Origin: Tritrichomonas foetus
Lineage: Eukaryota; Parabasalia; Tritrichomonadida; Tritrichomonadidae
Direction of reading: 5' to 3'
Assembly (NCBI GenBank): GCA_001839685.1
Contig: MLAK01000904.1
Location: 130,142 to 172,038 of the forward strand
DNA: 41,897 nucleotides
Made by a program: the position numbers and the translations under genes. Shown here piece by piece: positions 19,801 to 28,212 of the stretch. The notes below the pieces were generated by a model. That model was not told where the DNA came from, did not search any database, and saw nothing but the letters and a program-made list of their open reading frames with translations. The stretch's first letter is position 1. Each line of letters starts with the position of its first letter.

Positions 19801-20441
19801 TGCCATTTTTCTTCGAGTGTTTCTAAACCTTTCAAATATGTTGTTTCAGTGGTTTGAATTTCATTAGTGATATTAATTCGTGTTTTAATTTTACTTTTAG
19901 ACTTATCATCTATTTCAACTTTCATTGTGAGTTGTTTTGTCCGAAGTTGGTCAAGTTTTAATTTGTCTTTTTTATCTTTTTTGATTTTCTTTCCATCTGA
20001 AATTAAAGATGCCTTTACAACTCCAAATCGAAATTGAGCTTTGGCTTCATTTAAAATGTTTTCAACTGTTGTATTGGATGGATCGAAATTCACTTCGAAG
20101 GGAGGAATTCCAAAATTATCTTTCTTTGTTTTAACATTCATAAAAATTGTAAATTTCGATTCGTACGATTTTGGTAAAATGGACAAATAAAAATCTGGAC
20201 GCGTAAATTTGCCGGGACGAACATTTTGTAGCAGGTTTGGAAATAGCTTTGAAGGAACTTGATCGTTTTTCAATGTTTCTCGATAGCAAGGTGTTGTAAT
20301 TGCGAGAATTTCTGTTTCTTGATTTAATTCGATGGCTGTAGCGATCTCTGCAACGGTCTTACCGTCGACAAAATCACCTTCTTTAATAATTGTTGGCTCA
20401 GATGGCCTGACAAAAGCTACATATTTTTTTGGAGTCGCCAT
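16842..20441 (-). CDS. RhoGEF: ubiquitin-like + DH + PH + Kelch repeats + disordered tail
   Basis: A 1199-residue protein starting at ATG 20439-20441. Residues 95-180 look like a ubiquitin/Ras-binding-type fold. A Dbl-homology domain spans about 188-370. It has the first helix (NEIQTTETTYLKGLETLEEKW) and the conserved helix GPLQSYLITPVQRMPRYILF (310-329), the surface that catalyses GDP release from Rho/Rac GTPases. A PH domain follows (about 385-490). From about 505 to 790 come Kelch repeats with the hallmark GG doublets and Trp (LFVFGGISHKKKTLNDLCVY, MYIYGGCDSKKKTFLNDVYA), probably one beta-propeller. The last ~370 residues are disordered, with an acidic patch and then Lys/Ser/Arg-rich sequence. 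The predicted role is activation of Rac-like GTPases for actin or membrane remodelling, with the propeller as targeting module. A candidate initiator sits just upstream. Confidence 0.92.
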   Translation of the reverse strand: MATPKKYVAFVRPSEPTIIKEGDFVDGKTVAEIATAIELNQETEILAITTPCYRETLKNDQVPSKLFPNLLQNVRPGKFTRPDFYLSILPKSYESKFTIFMNVKTKKDNFGIPPFEVNFDPSNTTVENILNEAKAQFRFGVVKASLISDGKKIKKDKKDKLKLDQLRTKQLTMKVEIDDKSKSKIKTRINITNEIQTTETTYLKGLETLEEKWHPILEKEKMMNQDELNQVFNDLPTIINCHKTFYKDIFERSQNLYGAMLSDVFLDFAAFFKISLHYISNYSSVIQLILRKSKNKEWDTKLTNIGQDIGPLQSYLITPVQRMPRYILFLRELIKVTPESHPDCGLLAAAEGKIKQITEEIDRASNIAENKAKLAAIQMNMDKSCVILTPTRTLVSEYSVSVEQKNKSSKYKGQLYLFNDLVLLTNAESKTSQKSVFEMAIILFRYIDCPSKKDITLFSKSKPKDNPIVVSFSKQEEKDQFIQNFTKLLDDNYESLHIENKLPFKLVKTNHSLSLCSGNDVCILGNELYSYSNSYFISVNLKTGEVTNINAKIDTKSGHSMTALDDSSFLIYGGKAMGEPIGSIYMFSKNNPNFVDVGADNTPEPRYGHSAVMYKGKLFVFGGISHKKKTLNDLCVYDPLLGRWAGNNPLNDSPPPRAFHSSFVYNDKMYIYGGCDSKKKTFLNDVYALDLIDLKWSRVEIQLPPRAFHRTVMVGSMMVTIGGSNKRRIVPTTIVKLDEKELVPVKGTNCYNNPPTLTRFGMDYLEPYLYIYGGETARSSDEKTNGLFMIEVPHPNSLSKTEATLSLQSPRLKRSLLRIPSIHLIRRVSEHTGNENDNTENENDGENNNSEINEEEEDEYDYDDDDLLGVMQDELNEENEVEVEKTKKDDNKRKLTLRNQAIPIPPSSGNKAKPDSKRHSTTRKAKKDDLRKPKTDSPIRSSSRSKTPLFKPATDSDSESNKIKDDTKQDIPNEIITETSTETQEISKVSSKDDTKSETKSEKTEPHVSNEVTNSKNDSNMKPETVPVPQQKEIKKITQKSSDSEDIDFKPKRSRSSIRKARSESSDEIENDESTSTSSTPNSKKKSNKDTNVKADKPSTTRPTTKVVVVRKKVRKQKKTDIDRSDDDIKSTPSSKRGSNSATREERRHSSRKSKDGDGDKKKKVKKPPPIVDDEIAEPPAKKSSSKNKHAPPPLLDSD

Positions 20442-20449
20442 TTACTCGA

Positions 20450-20454
20450 AATGA
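20450..20454 (-). promoter_or_regulatory. Candidate initiator (Inr) of the RhoGEF gene
   Basis: On the minus strand this reads TCATT, matching TCAYW, with the A 11 nt before the ATG at 20441. This is the usual trichomonad spacing. Confidence 0.45.
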
Positions 20455-20990
20455 GAAATTTTATGGATGATCTGAAAAAATTAATATAAAAGGAAAGGTG
20501 AACTAATGGTGAATTTATCGGTGTTTATAAATCTAATTTTTTGAATTTTTATGAGAATAATATAACATTTTTCTATAAATTCAATATAAATATTCTATCA
20601 AATTAGAAGGAATTTTGAAGATAAATTTCGTTCTATAGGCATTTAAAAATTTAATTTTTCATAGACCTATTCAAAAATGACGATGATACCCATTTTACCA
20701 TGTGCTTGCTCCGAAAGCAGAACACTGTTTTTCACTGTAATGCAATACTACTAATGTCATGTAAAATGAAAAGAAATGATTGTATTTATCCAATTTTCAA
20801 GTCAAAGGGAAATCTATCATGATGATTATTTGTAGATTCATATAACCATTGGTTTTATTCTTCTCATTGTATTTATAATTTTTTCAAAGAATAAGGGTTC
20901 AAACCGGTTTCTTGATTGTTGATGTATTTCATTACCATGATCACATATGTTAAATGACCGAGTATATTTTCAATTATTGGTATCGTTAAT

Positions 20991-20995
20991 TCACA
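20991..20995 (+). promoter_or_regulatory. Candidate initiator (Inr) of the membrane-protein gene
   Basis: TCACA, with the presumed +1 A at 20993, lies 40 nt before the ATG at 21033. The implied leader would contain a three-codon upstream frame, ATG at 21001 to TGA at 21010-21012. Confidence 0.4.
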
Positions 20996-21032
20996 TTAAA
21001 ATGATCGTATGACATATCAAGTGAAAATCTAA

Positions 21033-23003
21033 ATGTTATCTTTTTTACTTGTTTTTTCTTCATGCTTATTTGGTTTCGAATTTTGTTCAATCTTTGTAAA
21101 GAATACCATTGATCTTTACACAAGACTTGGAATTGGATTTCCTTTTGGAATCATCATTACAAGTTGGATTTTTTATATCACAAATTTATATTTCCCATTT
21201 TCTTGTATTCATGGAATTATTGTGATTTTATTATTATTATTATTTTCTTTGGTTGCTCATTCCATTCATAGAAAAATTCGTGAACCAAGGAAATTTAGTA
21301 TTGAAGACTTATTTCTTACAATTCTATTTCCTTCACTTTTCTTAATGTTAACTATGTTTATGTCATTTCTTTTTGATGGTAAAATTACAAGAGGCGCTGT
21401 TTATGGAGATTTGCCATTTCATCTGAATATTATTTCTTCATTTGTTTATGGCTGTAATTCACAACGTACTTCACTTTTTGATACTGTTTCACCTTTTTTT
21501 GCCAATGAAAAATTAGCCTATCCATTAATGCCTGACTTTTTTTCATCAATTTTAATTGGTTGCTTTAACTCTTCACTTCAAACATCAATTTTATTACCAT
21601 CACTTCCTATTGCTTTTTCGGTATTTGCGACATTTGGTAAAATTATATTTCTTGTTTCTGGCTATCGCTTTTCGTCTGTTGTGGCCCCTTGGATCTTCAT
21701 TTTTATGGGTGGACTTGGCTTCACTCAGCTTTTTAATAAGGAAATTTATAATGAATATAATGTTGATTTCGTTCATAATTGGGGAAAGAACCGATATGAA
21801 TATTGGTTTCAAACTTTAATTCATTTTCTTTTACCACAAAGACTCTCTTTATTCAGTATTCCTCTTTGTTATGGATTTATAGCTTTATTACTTTCTGTTA
21901 AATTTGATGCATATTCATATGATAATAATTCATTTGAACAAAAGGAAAAAATGACATTTCGAATAAATATAAAAATATTCTTCTTTTGTGGATTAATAGT
22001 TGCTTCATTGGCACAAGTTCAAGCACATTCCTTAATTGCTTTAGCTGAATGGACTTTTGCATATGCAATAATTAATTTCCCATATAAATCACTCTTTCCG
22101 TTGAAAAAGTTAATTCATTTTAGAAATTGGAATTCTTTAAGGAAATTGAAAGAGCAAATAATTTGTTATTTAATTTTAGCTGTTGTTGCATTTGGTTTAG
22201 GAATTCCTCAATTAATTCCCTATGTCGGAAGAGCTAAAAATAAACACTTTATTACTTTTACACCAATTTGGAAAGATAATAAGAAAAACTTCTTTTCGTT
22301 ATGGTGGTCTGGTCTTGGTGTATTCTTTGGTTTATCTATATTTGTTGCTCCTCTTACTCTTAATAAGAGGCGTTTCAAAAATTATTTACCTTCACTATTT
22401 GTATTTTTTGTATCTAACTTAATAAAATATCAACCATGGAATCTTGATAATACCAAAGTATTTAATGCTGCTTGGACACCTTTGGCTACTGCTGTAATTG
22501 CTCACTTTTTGACATATTTATACATGAAGCCATATTCTCTGGCCCAATCGTTAACATTGTTTTATATTATTGTTTTGTGTCTGTCTGGAATGCTGGGTGT
22601 TTCTGGCGCAATGTTAGTTTCTGCACCTTTATGGGATGAAAGAGAAGATCCAACAATTTTGGCTAAATGGGTTTGTTCTAATACTGAACCTAAGTCTGTA
22701 TGGGCAACTGATTCTTTTCATAATCATCCAATAATGACTATTGCCGGAAGACAAACAATTGTTGGTTATCGAGGTTGGTTATCAAGTCATCACTTAAATG
22801 AAAATGAGAGAATAATGGCAATGAATATTTTAAACTTTGACTCTGAAAGAACTGAAGCGATTGATAAATATCATGTGACATATTTATGTTACTCAAAGGG
22901 AGATAGAAGAGAAATGACTCATGAACCAAAACCAAATTCTAGGAAATGGAAAAAAGTGTTTGAAACACAATTGTTTATTGTTTATAAAAGGATAAACTTA
23001 TAA
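21033..23003 (+). CDS. Multispanning membrane protein, GT-C glycosyltransferase-like
   Basis: A 656-residue integral membrane protein with roughly a dozen hydrophobic segments, beginning with an N-terminal span or signal anchor (1-20). The first large loop (about 115-170) carries DGKITRGAVYGDLPFHLN, with acidic residues placed as in the catalytic loop of GT-C glycosyltransferases. Further on are LIKYQPWNLDNTKVF (about 470-485) and, in a C-terminal soluble part, FHNHPIMTIAGRQTIVGYRG. I associate such motifs with uncharacterised eukaryotic and bacterial GT-C-fold proteins that use lipid-linked sugars. The C-terminus is a lumenal or cytosolic globular tail of about 110 residues. Substrate and compartment cannot be read from the sequence; an endoplasmic reticulum glycosylation role would be usual. 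The stop TAAA could double as the trichomonad polyadenylation signal. Confidence 0.7.
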   Translation: MLSFLLVFSSCLFGFEFCSIFVKNTIDLYTRLGIGFPFGIIITSWIFYITNLYFPFSCIHGIIVILLLLLFSLVAHSIHRKIREPRKFSIEDLFLTILFPSLFLMLTMFMSFLFDGKITRGAVYGDLPFHLNIISSFVYGCNSQRTSLFDTVSPFFANEKLAYPLMPDFFSSILIGCFNSSLQTSILLPSLPIAFSVFATFGKIIFLVSGYRFSSVVAPWIFIFMGGLGFTQLFNKEIYNEYNVDFVHNWGKNRYEYWFQTLIHFLLPQRLSLFSIPLCYGFIALLLSVKFDAYSYDNNSFEQKEKMTFRINIKIFFFCGLIVASLAQVQAHSLIALAEWTFAYAIINFPYKSLFPLKKLIHFRNWNSLRKLKEQIICYLILAVVAFGLGIPQLIPYVGRAKNKHFITFTPIWKDNKKNFFSLWWSGLGVFFGLSIFVAPLTLNKRRFKNYLPSLFVFFVSNLIKYQPWNLDNTKVFNAAWTPLATAVIAHFLTYLYMKPYSLAQSLTLFYIIVLCLSGMLGVSGAMLVSAPLWDEREDPTILAKWVCSNTEPKSVWATDSFHNHPIMTIAGRQTIVGYRGWLSSHHLNENERIMAMNILNFDSERTEAIDKYHVTYLCYSKGDRREMTHEPKPNSRKWKKVFETQLFIVYKRINL

Positions 23004-23633
23004 ACTTTTTTACAAAAAATCTTTATTCATTTGAATAATAATAAGTATAATATATTTTTATAATTATGGAAATCTGACGTGCTTTAATTTTCTCTTCATT
23101 ATAAGAAAATGAGCACTGGTAGTCTCAAAAAAATTGATTAATACAATAAGCCAATATTTAACCACCAATTGACACGGAAGTTTCTATATCTGACCCTAGC
23201 AAGTTTTACTCTAAACAGTGCATTTCGAAATCCTCATAAAGATATTACTATTTTTAATATTGTGAATATTTTGGCTATTTCTCTTTCAAAAATCGTTATC
23301 TGTATTAAAGAGAAGTGTATGTCGATATAATGAAGCATAGTCAAAAAAGTTAATCAAATAAGTTATTGTCGCGAAAATTTTCCTTCCGAGTTTTTTTAGC
23401 TTTAAATTAAATTTAAAATCATTTATGCCATATACATAACTAAGTGAGACAAATTCAGAAAATAAACAATAATTGTATATCATCATTGATCATGGTTGGG
23501 CATATTTACTCATAAAATTGTACAATGACAAGTCTAAAATCATTGATTTGTAATTTGCCACCTAACAAAAAGTTATATTTTTTCTGAATATTCTACATTC
23601 AAATATTTATATAAATTTATATCGAAGAATTTT
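23004..23633. other. Intergenic region, nothing recognised
   Basis: About 630 AT-rich bases between two plus-strand genes. Short frames on the minus strand (23286-23486) look random. No repeat or RNA gene is seen. Confidence 0.5.
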
Positions 23634-24137
23634 ATGCTCAGAAACGAAGTAAAAATCAGAAAAGCGAACCAAAATGATGGCGATTTTGTTCTTGAAGCAG
23701 TACATGAAATGATTAAAATCTGTGTTGGTAAAAAACATATTCCGTTCATTCCAGATGATGTTGCCAAATCATTATGGAATGGCTTTATTGAAGACACACA
23801 GAATTCATCTATTTTTATTGCCGAAAAAGACAATAAAAAAGTTGGTGTTGCCGTTGCGCAATATCATCACACACTTCACTATCTTGGACCGATTTGTAAT
23901 CTGCAAAACCACTTTGTGACAAGTGGGAATCGATATGAAGGAATTGGTTCTGCTTTACTTGAAGCAATTGAAAAAGAAGCGTATGATGCGGGATGTGTGG
24001 CGGTTGAGCTCCTCATGCCGAATCCAGGAACTCATCTTGATAAGGAGAGGAACTTATTTTATGAAAAAAAAGGTTATATTCTTGAAGGATATTCAAGATA
24101 TAAAACATTAAAACCAATTTATCCAATAATCGAATGA
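23634..24137 (+). CDS. GNAT-family N-acetyltransferase
   Basis: A 167-residue single-domain protein, the normal size for a stand-alone GNAT. It begins with VKIRKANQNDGDFVLEAV, the usual first strand and helix. It then has IFIAEKDNKKVGVAVAQYHH (strands 2-4), and the acetyl-CoA pyrophosphate loop NRYEGIGSALLEAIEKEA (99-116) in the R/Q-x-x-G-x-G pattern. Its C-terminal part is FYEKKGYILEGYSRYK, the typical alpha4-beta6-beta7 end. The substrate cannot be inferred. Small stand-alone GNATs of this type are common in bacteria, so acquisition by transfer is possible, but the gene's base composition is not unlike its surroundings. Confidence 0.88.
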   Translation: MLRNEVKIRKANQNDGDFVLEAVHEMIKICVGKKHIPFIPDDVAKSLWNGFIEDTQNSSIFIAEKDNKKVGVAVAQYHHTLHYLGPICNLQNHFVTSGNRYEGIGSALLEAIEKEAYDAGCVAVELLMPNPGTHLDKERNLFYEKKGYILEGYSRYKTLKPIYPIIE

Positions 24138-24689
24138 AAACATTTCTTCACTTAGTATTTAAATAAAATTTGTTATTAATAATTTGCTCATGGGGTAACA
24201 AATGTGTTTTTGACAACTACTCATTCACTAAATATATATTTCCTTTCCATAGAATTAGAAAATAAAATATTCATTGTTTCTTCAGTTTTAAATGACAGTT
24301 TGGAACGATATATCAAATTGAAAATCCCATACATAGGAATAATCTAATCTAAACATTTTTCTTTCATAATACTTATGATGACCAATAGTGAGTTGTATTA
24401 TGTTGATTTTGGCAAATGTAAAAAAAATAAATGATAATTCTCTCAATGATCGATCTTGAAATCTTAGATTGATATTTGAATGTGAAATGAAATCATATTC
24501 ACCCCTGAAATAATGAGGAATTTGAAAATAATAAAATATGATATGAAAAGTTGATCACTTATTCAATGTTAGTGTTATCAAATAAAATGATCGCTTCACA
24601 GATTTGCGATATCATGGTGAAAAATTTAATATGATCTATTATTTGCTGAAAAGATACCAGCTTATTTTCAAATTCATGGTGGTCAAATT
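24138..24689. other. Intergenic region before the transporter relic
   Basis: About 550 AT-rich bases. It may include the unrecognisable 5' part of the decayed transporter, since the first ~100 codons expected for that family are not discernible. Confidence 0.4.
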
Positions 24690-25568
24690 GTTTACATTTG
24701 TTGTTTTATGTTATTCTTGTTCTATTTAAATTTAGCAGATCTTGTTAAAGTTGGTGCTTTATGTGCAGTTTTGGCAATTGATGGAATGTTTTTTGATGTT
24801 TTAATGACTCCAACAAATTTTGTGGACTTTTGGAAAAATTTGGTGCACTTTATGCGATTATTGGAAATTTTTTTGCTGGTATTTTTTCCATTGTTTGGAG
24901 ATTAATCTCTATGCTAATTAGAACCAGGGCTAAAGGATATTTCTATCATGGTGTTTGTTTGGTAATATTAATTTTCAGTGAAGTCTTTTAGGGTATCTTC
25001 GTCAGATCTGACTATCATCATTATCGAATGAATTTTACTAAATAAGGGATTCTTTTTAAAGAAAAATTAATATTAAAAATTGCTTTGGTAAAATCAGGTT
25101 CGAAAACCTTCCAGCTTTCTTAATTAATGTGACTGCGTATGTCGTTTACCTGGGTTATGCGACATCAACTAAAATAAAACATGAACTGAAAAAGGATGGA
25201 TAACAACGATTATTATTGCATGTCATTTGGTTAACAACTTCATTGAAAGAATGTCAGCAAGATGGTTGATATAGCTAGGTAAAAACTATGTTTGGATTTG
25301 TGTTGTTATTTGTTTCATTTTCATTCTATTGTATGCAATTTCTATTGAAGATATTGTGGAGAAATTGGTTGACAAAATTTGGATAAGTGATAAAACCATT
25401 TTTCTCTTTCTAAGATTGATATTTCTTGAATCTCTGTCAATATTACACATCAACAAATCAAAAACTTGGCAATTAGGAGGTGGAAATTGCTTCATTTACT
25501 GTTTCTTTCTCTTCTTGTATGAGTACATTTCTTGGATGCTTAATTTCATAAGCTATGCCTGTGTATGA
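24690..25568 (+). pseudogene. Decayed nucleoside-transporter (ENT/SLC29)-like gene
   Basis: No intact frame exists, but successive plus-strand fragments read like a multispanning transporter in ENT order. A hydrophobic start (24708 on: LVKVGALCAVLAIDGMFFDV) is followed, after a frameshift near 24830, by GALYAIIGNFFAGIFSIVWR and then LISMLIRTRAKGYFYHG. Near 25100-25250 comes PAFLINVTAYVVYLGYATS and, after another shift at about 25197, ACHLVNNFIERMSARW. Hydrophobic C-terminal spans follow to 25568. Comparable ENT features are the G-x-x-x-AGI-x-x-x-x-R-x-I segment and the later VT...P/L-x-x-A followed by W...N-x-x-(D/E)R. At least two frameshifts and several stops (for example 25199-25201) disable it. 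That it is a dead transporter gene is fairly safe; the ENT assignment is inference. Confidence 0.6.
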
Positions 25569-25907
25569 AAACAATTTTATATGATTGCTCAATAAAATTC
25601 ACTATATTTCGGAATATTCAGGAATTTTATTTTGAATATTTTGTTGAATTGTGAGATAGTGCAAAACCTAGTTGGAATTATCAAATTTATGTCCTTTGAT
25701 TATTAATTATTATTGGTCTATCATATACATTTCTTTTCATAATTCATATGCATTGTAAGAATCCATGTTACAAACTGGATCTTTATCATAAAATATTGAA
25801 AATTTGTTGAATAGATATCATTTTTGTTGATATGAGAGTTGATGTGCTCTAGTTCAAAATCACTTTGTGACAATTGAATACTTTATTAGAAATTGTACGT
25901 TAATGAG
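25569..25907. other. Short intergenic spacer / promoter region
   Basis: About 340 AT-rich bases. Near its end is a candidate initiator (25860-25864) for the STPGR gene. The longest frame could be extended to a TTG at 25893, which I reject in favour of the ATG at 25908. Confidence 0.5.
25860..25864 (+). promoter_or_regulatory. Candidate initiator (Inr) of the STPGR gene
   Basis: TCACT followed by T matches the initiator consensus, 46 nt before the ATG at 25908. The implied leader contains one upstream ATG at 25903 whose two-codon frame (ATG AGA TGA) overlaps the main start. Confidence 0.4.
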
Positions 25908-27104
25908 ATGACGAGCACAGCAACGATCTTTCGCGTCACTGAACAAGATCAAGTTCCCGGTCCAGGGACATATTCAGTTCCATCAGATATCGGTAATGCG
26001 CAAAAATTCACAATTAAAGGAAGATATCCAGATACCAGGAAAACTGGGCCTGGTTATGAAAATCTTCCAACAACAATCGGAGAAGGACACAAATATTCGC
26101 TTTATTCACGACCGGAAGATCCAAAACCAAAGTCTTCGCCTGGTCCAAATTATATTCCACCGCCAATTGGAGCCGATGCGCCAGCAAGCTCCTTCCATAT
26201 TCGTGGAAGCAAGAAGGAAAGAAACGATTCACCCGGCCCCAAATACAACACACGGAGAAGAAATGATGGATTGCAATATTCAATAAAAGGAAGAAACTTC
26301 ATTGAAGATGCCCGCCACGATGGCCCCGGTCCTAAATACGTTCCCAATTATGATGCGTCACTTCCGTCGCCCAGAAGGACAACCATTCGTGATGTGATCC
26401 GACATAAAGATTCGAACGACAATCCTGGGCCAGGGAGATATGAAATTGATAGGAGCTTGGACTCTCGGCCCGCTTCATTTCACGCGCGCTGTGGAACAGA
26501 AAGAAAAAATGATAATCCAGGGCCAGGGAAATATGAGCCTGAGAAATATTGGAAAAAAGACACGCCTTCTTTTTCATTGAGATCGCGCCATGACATACCA
26601 GACAGAAGCGCAAGGGCGCCTTATCAGAAAATACCTGATACAATGGGGCAAGGCTTGAAATACTCGCTAACATCAAGAAGAGATACTAGGCAAAGGGAGC
26701 CGCCACCAGGACCAAGTTATATGCCACCGCCGTTTGGAAGTGATGGAATTAAATATTCACTCACTTCACGAAGAGACAGGAAAAGAGATCCAAGTAAAGA
26801 ACCACCTGGTCCAAAATATAATATCAATGAATGTAATATAGATAATTGCTCAAGGAAATATACAATTAAAGGAAGAAACTTTTCCTGTGATGAAGGAAAA
26901 GCATTCAGTCCTGGCCCCGCATACAAACCTGAATATGGTGCTGTTTTACCTTCACCAAGAAGAACCCAAATTCTTGAAAAAGTGAAAGATCCAAAGAAGC
27001 CAGTTGGGCCTGGCTATTATGATCTCGGTTCTACAATGGGTCAAGGACCTAAAATAACAATAGGTAATAAGGAAAAACTAGCAGTAAGACCTGGAATTGG
27101 ATAA
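25908..27104 (+). CDS. SHIPPO/STPGR (sperm-tail PG-rich repeat) protein
   Basis: A 398-residue basic protein made of Pro-Gly-rich repeats. Typical units read PGPGTYSVPSDIGNAQKFTI, GPGYENL, SPGPNYIPPPIG, PGPGRYEIDRSL and PGPGKYE. This is the SHIPPO/STPGR signature (P-G-P-x-x-Y, spaced 25-40 residues, with K-x-T-I-x-x-R between). Such proteins bind tubulin or axonemal and cortical microtubules in flagellates and sperm. Residues about 45-180 and 235-372 are a higher-order duplication. The same series of units recurs: TIGEGHKYSLYSR/TMGQGLKYSLTSR, SYMPPPFG/NYIPPPIG, IKGRNF twice, and LPSPRRT twice. The start is the first ATG; an in-frame TTG five codons earlier would add MYVNE. Codons are relatively GC-rich. 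Confidence 0.93.
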   Translation: MTSTATIFRVTEQDQVPGPGTYSVPSDIGNAQKFTIKGRYPDTRKTGPGYENLPTTIGEGHKYSLYSRPEDPKPKSSPGPNYIPPPIGADAPASSFHIRGSKKERNDSPGPKYNTRRRNDGLQYSIKGRNFIEDARHDGPGPKYVPNYDASLPSPRRTTIRDVIRHKDSNDNPGPGRYEIDRSLDSRPASFHARCGTERKNDNPGPGKYEPEKYWKKDTPSFSLRSRHDIPDRSARAPYQKIPDTMGQGLKYSLTSRRDTRQREPPPGPSYMPPPFGSDGIKYSLTSRRDRKRDPSKEPPGPKYNINECNIDNCSRKYTIKGRNFSCDEGKAFSPGPAYKPEYGAVLPSPRRTQILEKVKDPKKPVGPGYYDLGSTMGQGPKITIGNKEKLAVRPGIG

Positions 27105-28212
27105 TCTTTTGTATTATGTTACAAATAAATGTTATAAATGTGACGAGTGATCTTAATTATTATTTTTGGGTAGTTATTCGAGACATTATTGTTCATATTT
27201 TATACAGTATATTATTATATCATTTATTCACGAAAAAGAGTTTGTGAAATGAATATAAAGGGATTTAATGAAATTAAATTTGTCATAGAATTTTTCAAAT
27301 TTTTCCAAAAATTGAGAATATCCAGAAAATTTTACACTTTTATCGCAAATTTTCGCCTTATGGTCGAAAAAAGTTTTCTAGTTTAATGTGTATTTCAATC
27401 ACTTAAACACTTTACCTCTGATATAATAAGTTTTAAAAAATCAAATAGATTGAAATATGAATCTCTTTAGAGGAAAAAAAGGAATATGAATCACAGAAAT
27501 AAAAAAAAAATAAATAGTTCAGAAAATCTGACAACAATGAAAAATTATCTTTTCCGAAGTCAATGTCAAAATGAATATATCCCGGGTTTCAATTTCAAAA
27601 TATGGAGTTAAAAGTGTTTTTATAATTAAATGATATTTAATGTAATGTATTTTTCATAAAGAGAAAAATACTATATGCTATTTTGAGGAAAATATAGTGA
27701 ATAATCATCAGTTCCGATTTTGACCAACATTCTATTGAATTTATTTCTGAGGCCGATACTCAGAAGCTGAGTTGCATATTTGCTCCAAATTTTTTCAACT
27801 AAAAATATTATTATAGAATTTTATAGATAGATTATAATAAATACAATAGTATTTAATTGGAATGGAAGGATATATAATCTTGTTTAAAAAGATATGCTGG
27901 AAATGTTTCTTGAGAAAATAATTTTACACAATAAAGAAATTCTTTGTGAATGAATACAAAAAGTTCTTTTTGAAAGTTGATTCGTCAAAAATTTTTCTTC
28001 AACGAACTTTTTATAATATTGTGATTGATCAGCTTTGAATTAAACTAATTTTCCATTTATTCAATTTTCAATAATATTTAATTTCATAGAATATTTTTCA
28101 TAGTCATTCAATGGTTATAGCGATGATTTCAGATGTTTATCAGGTAACATTCAATATTAAGTTAAGAATAAAGAAAATTGTTTTCAAAAATAAATAAATT
28201 TTCCGAATCGAA
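27105..28212. other. Intergenic region, nothing recognised
   Basis: About 1.1 kb of AT-rich sequence between two plus-strand genes. A short plus frame ending near 27386 is lysine/phenylalanine-rich and looks random. No initiator match is close to the ATG at 28213, and no repeats or RNA genes are visible. Confidence 0.5.

Larger units (their letters stand above)
20442..21032. other. Divergent intergenic region (shared promoter space)
   Basis: About 590 bases between the divergently transcribed RhoGEF (-) and GT-C-like membrane protein (+). It must contain both promoters; candidate initiators are at both edges (20450-20454 and 20991-20995). The rest is AT-rich with no gene-like frame. Confidence 0.6.

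Noticed and set aside
20890..20915. GGGTTCAAACCGG resembling a tRNA B-box
   Set aside because: The flanks do not form a T-arm stem and no A-box or anticodon arm is found upstream.
25090..25105. GGTTCGAAAACC resembling a tRNA B-box
   Set aside because: It lies inside the transporter relic and no cloverleaf can be drawn around it.
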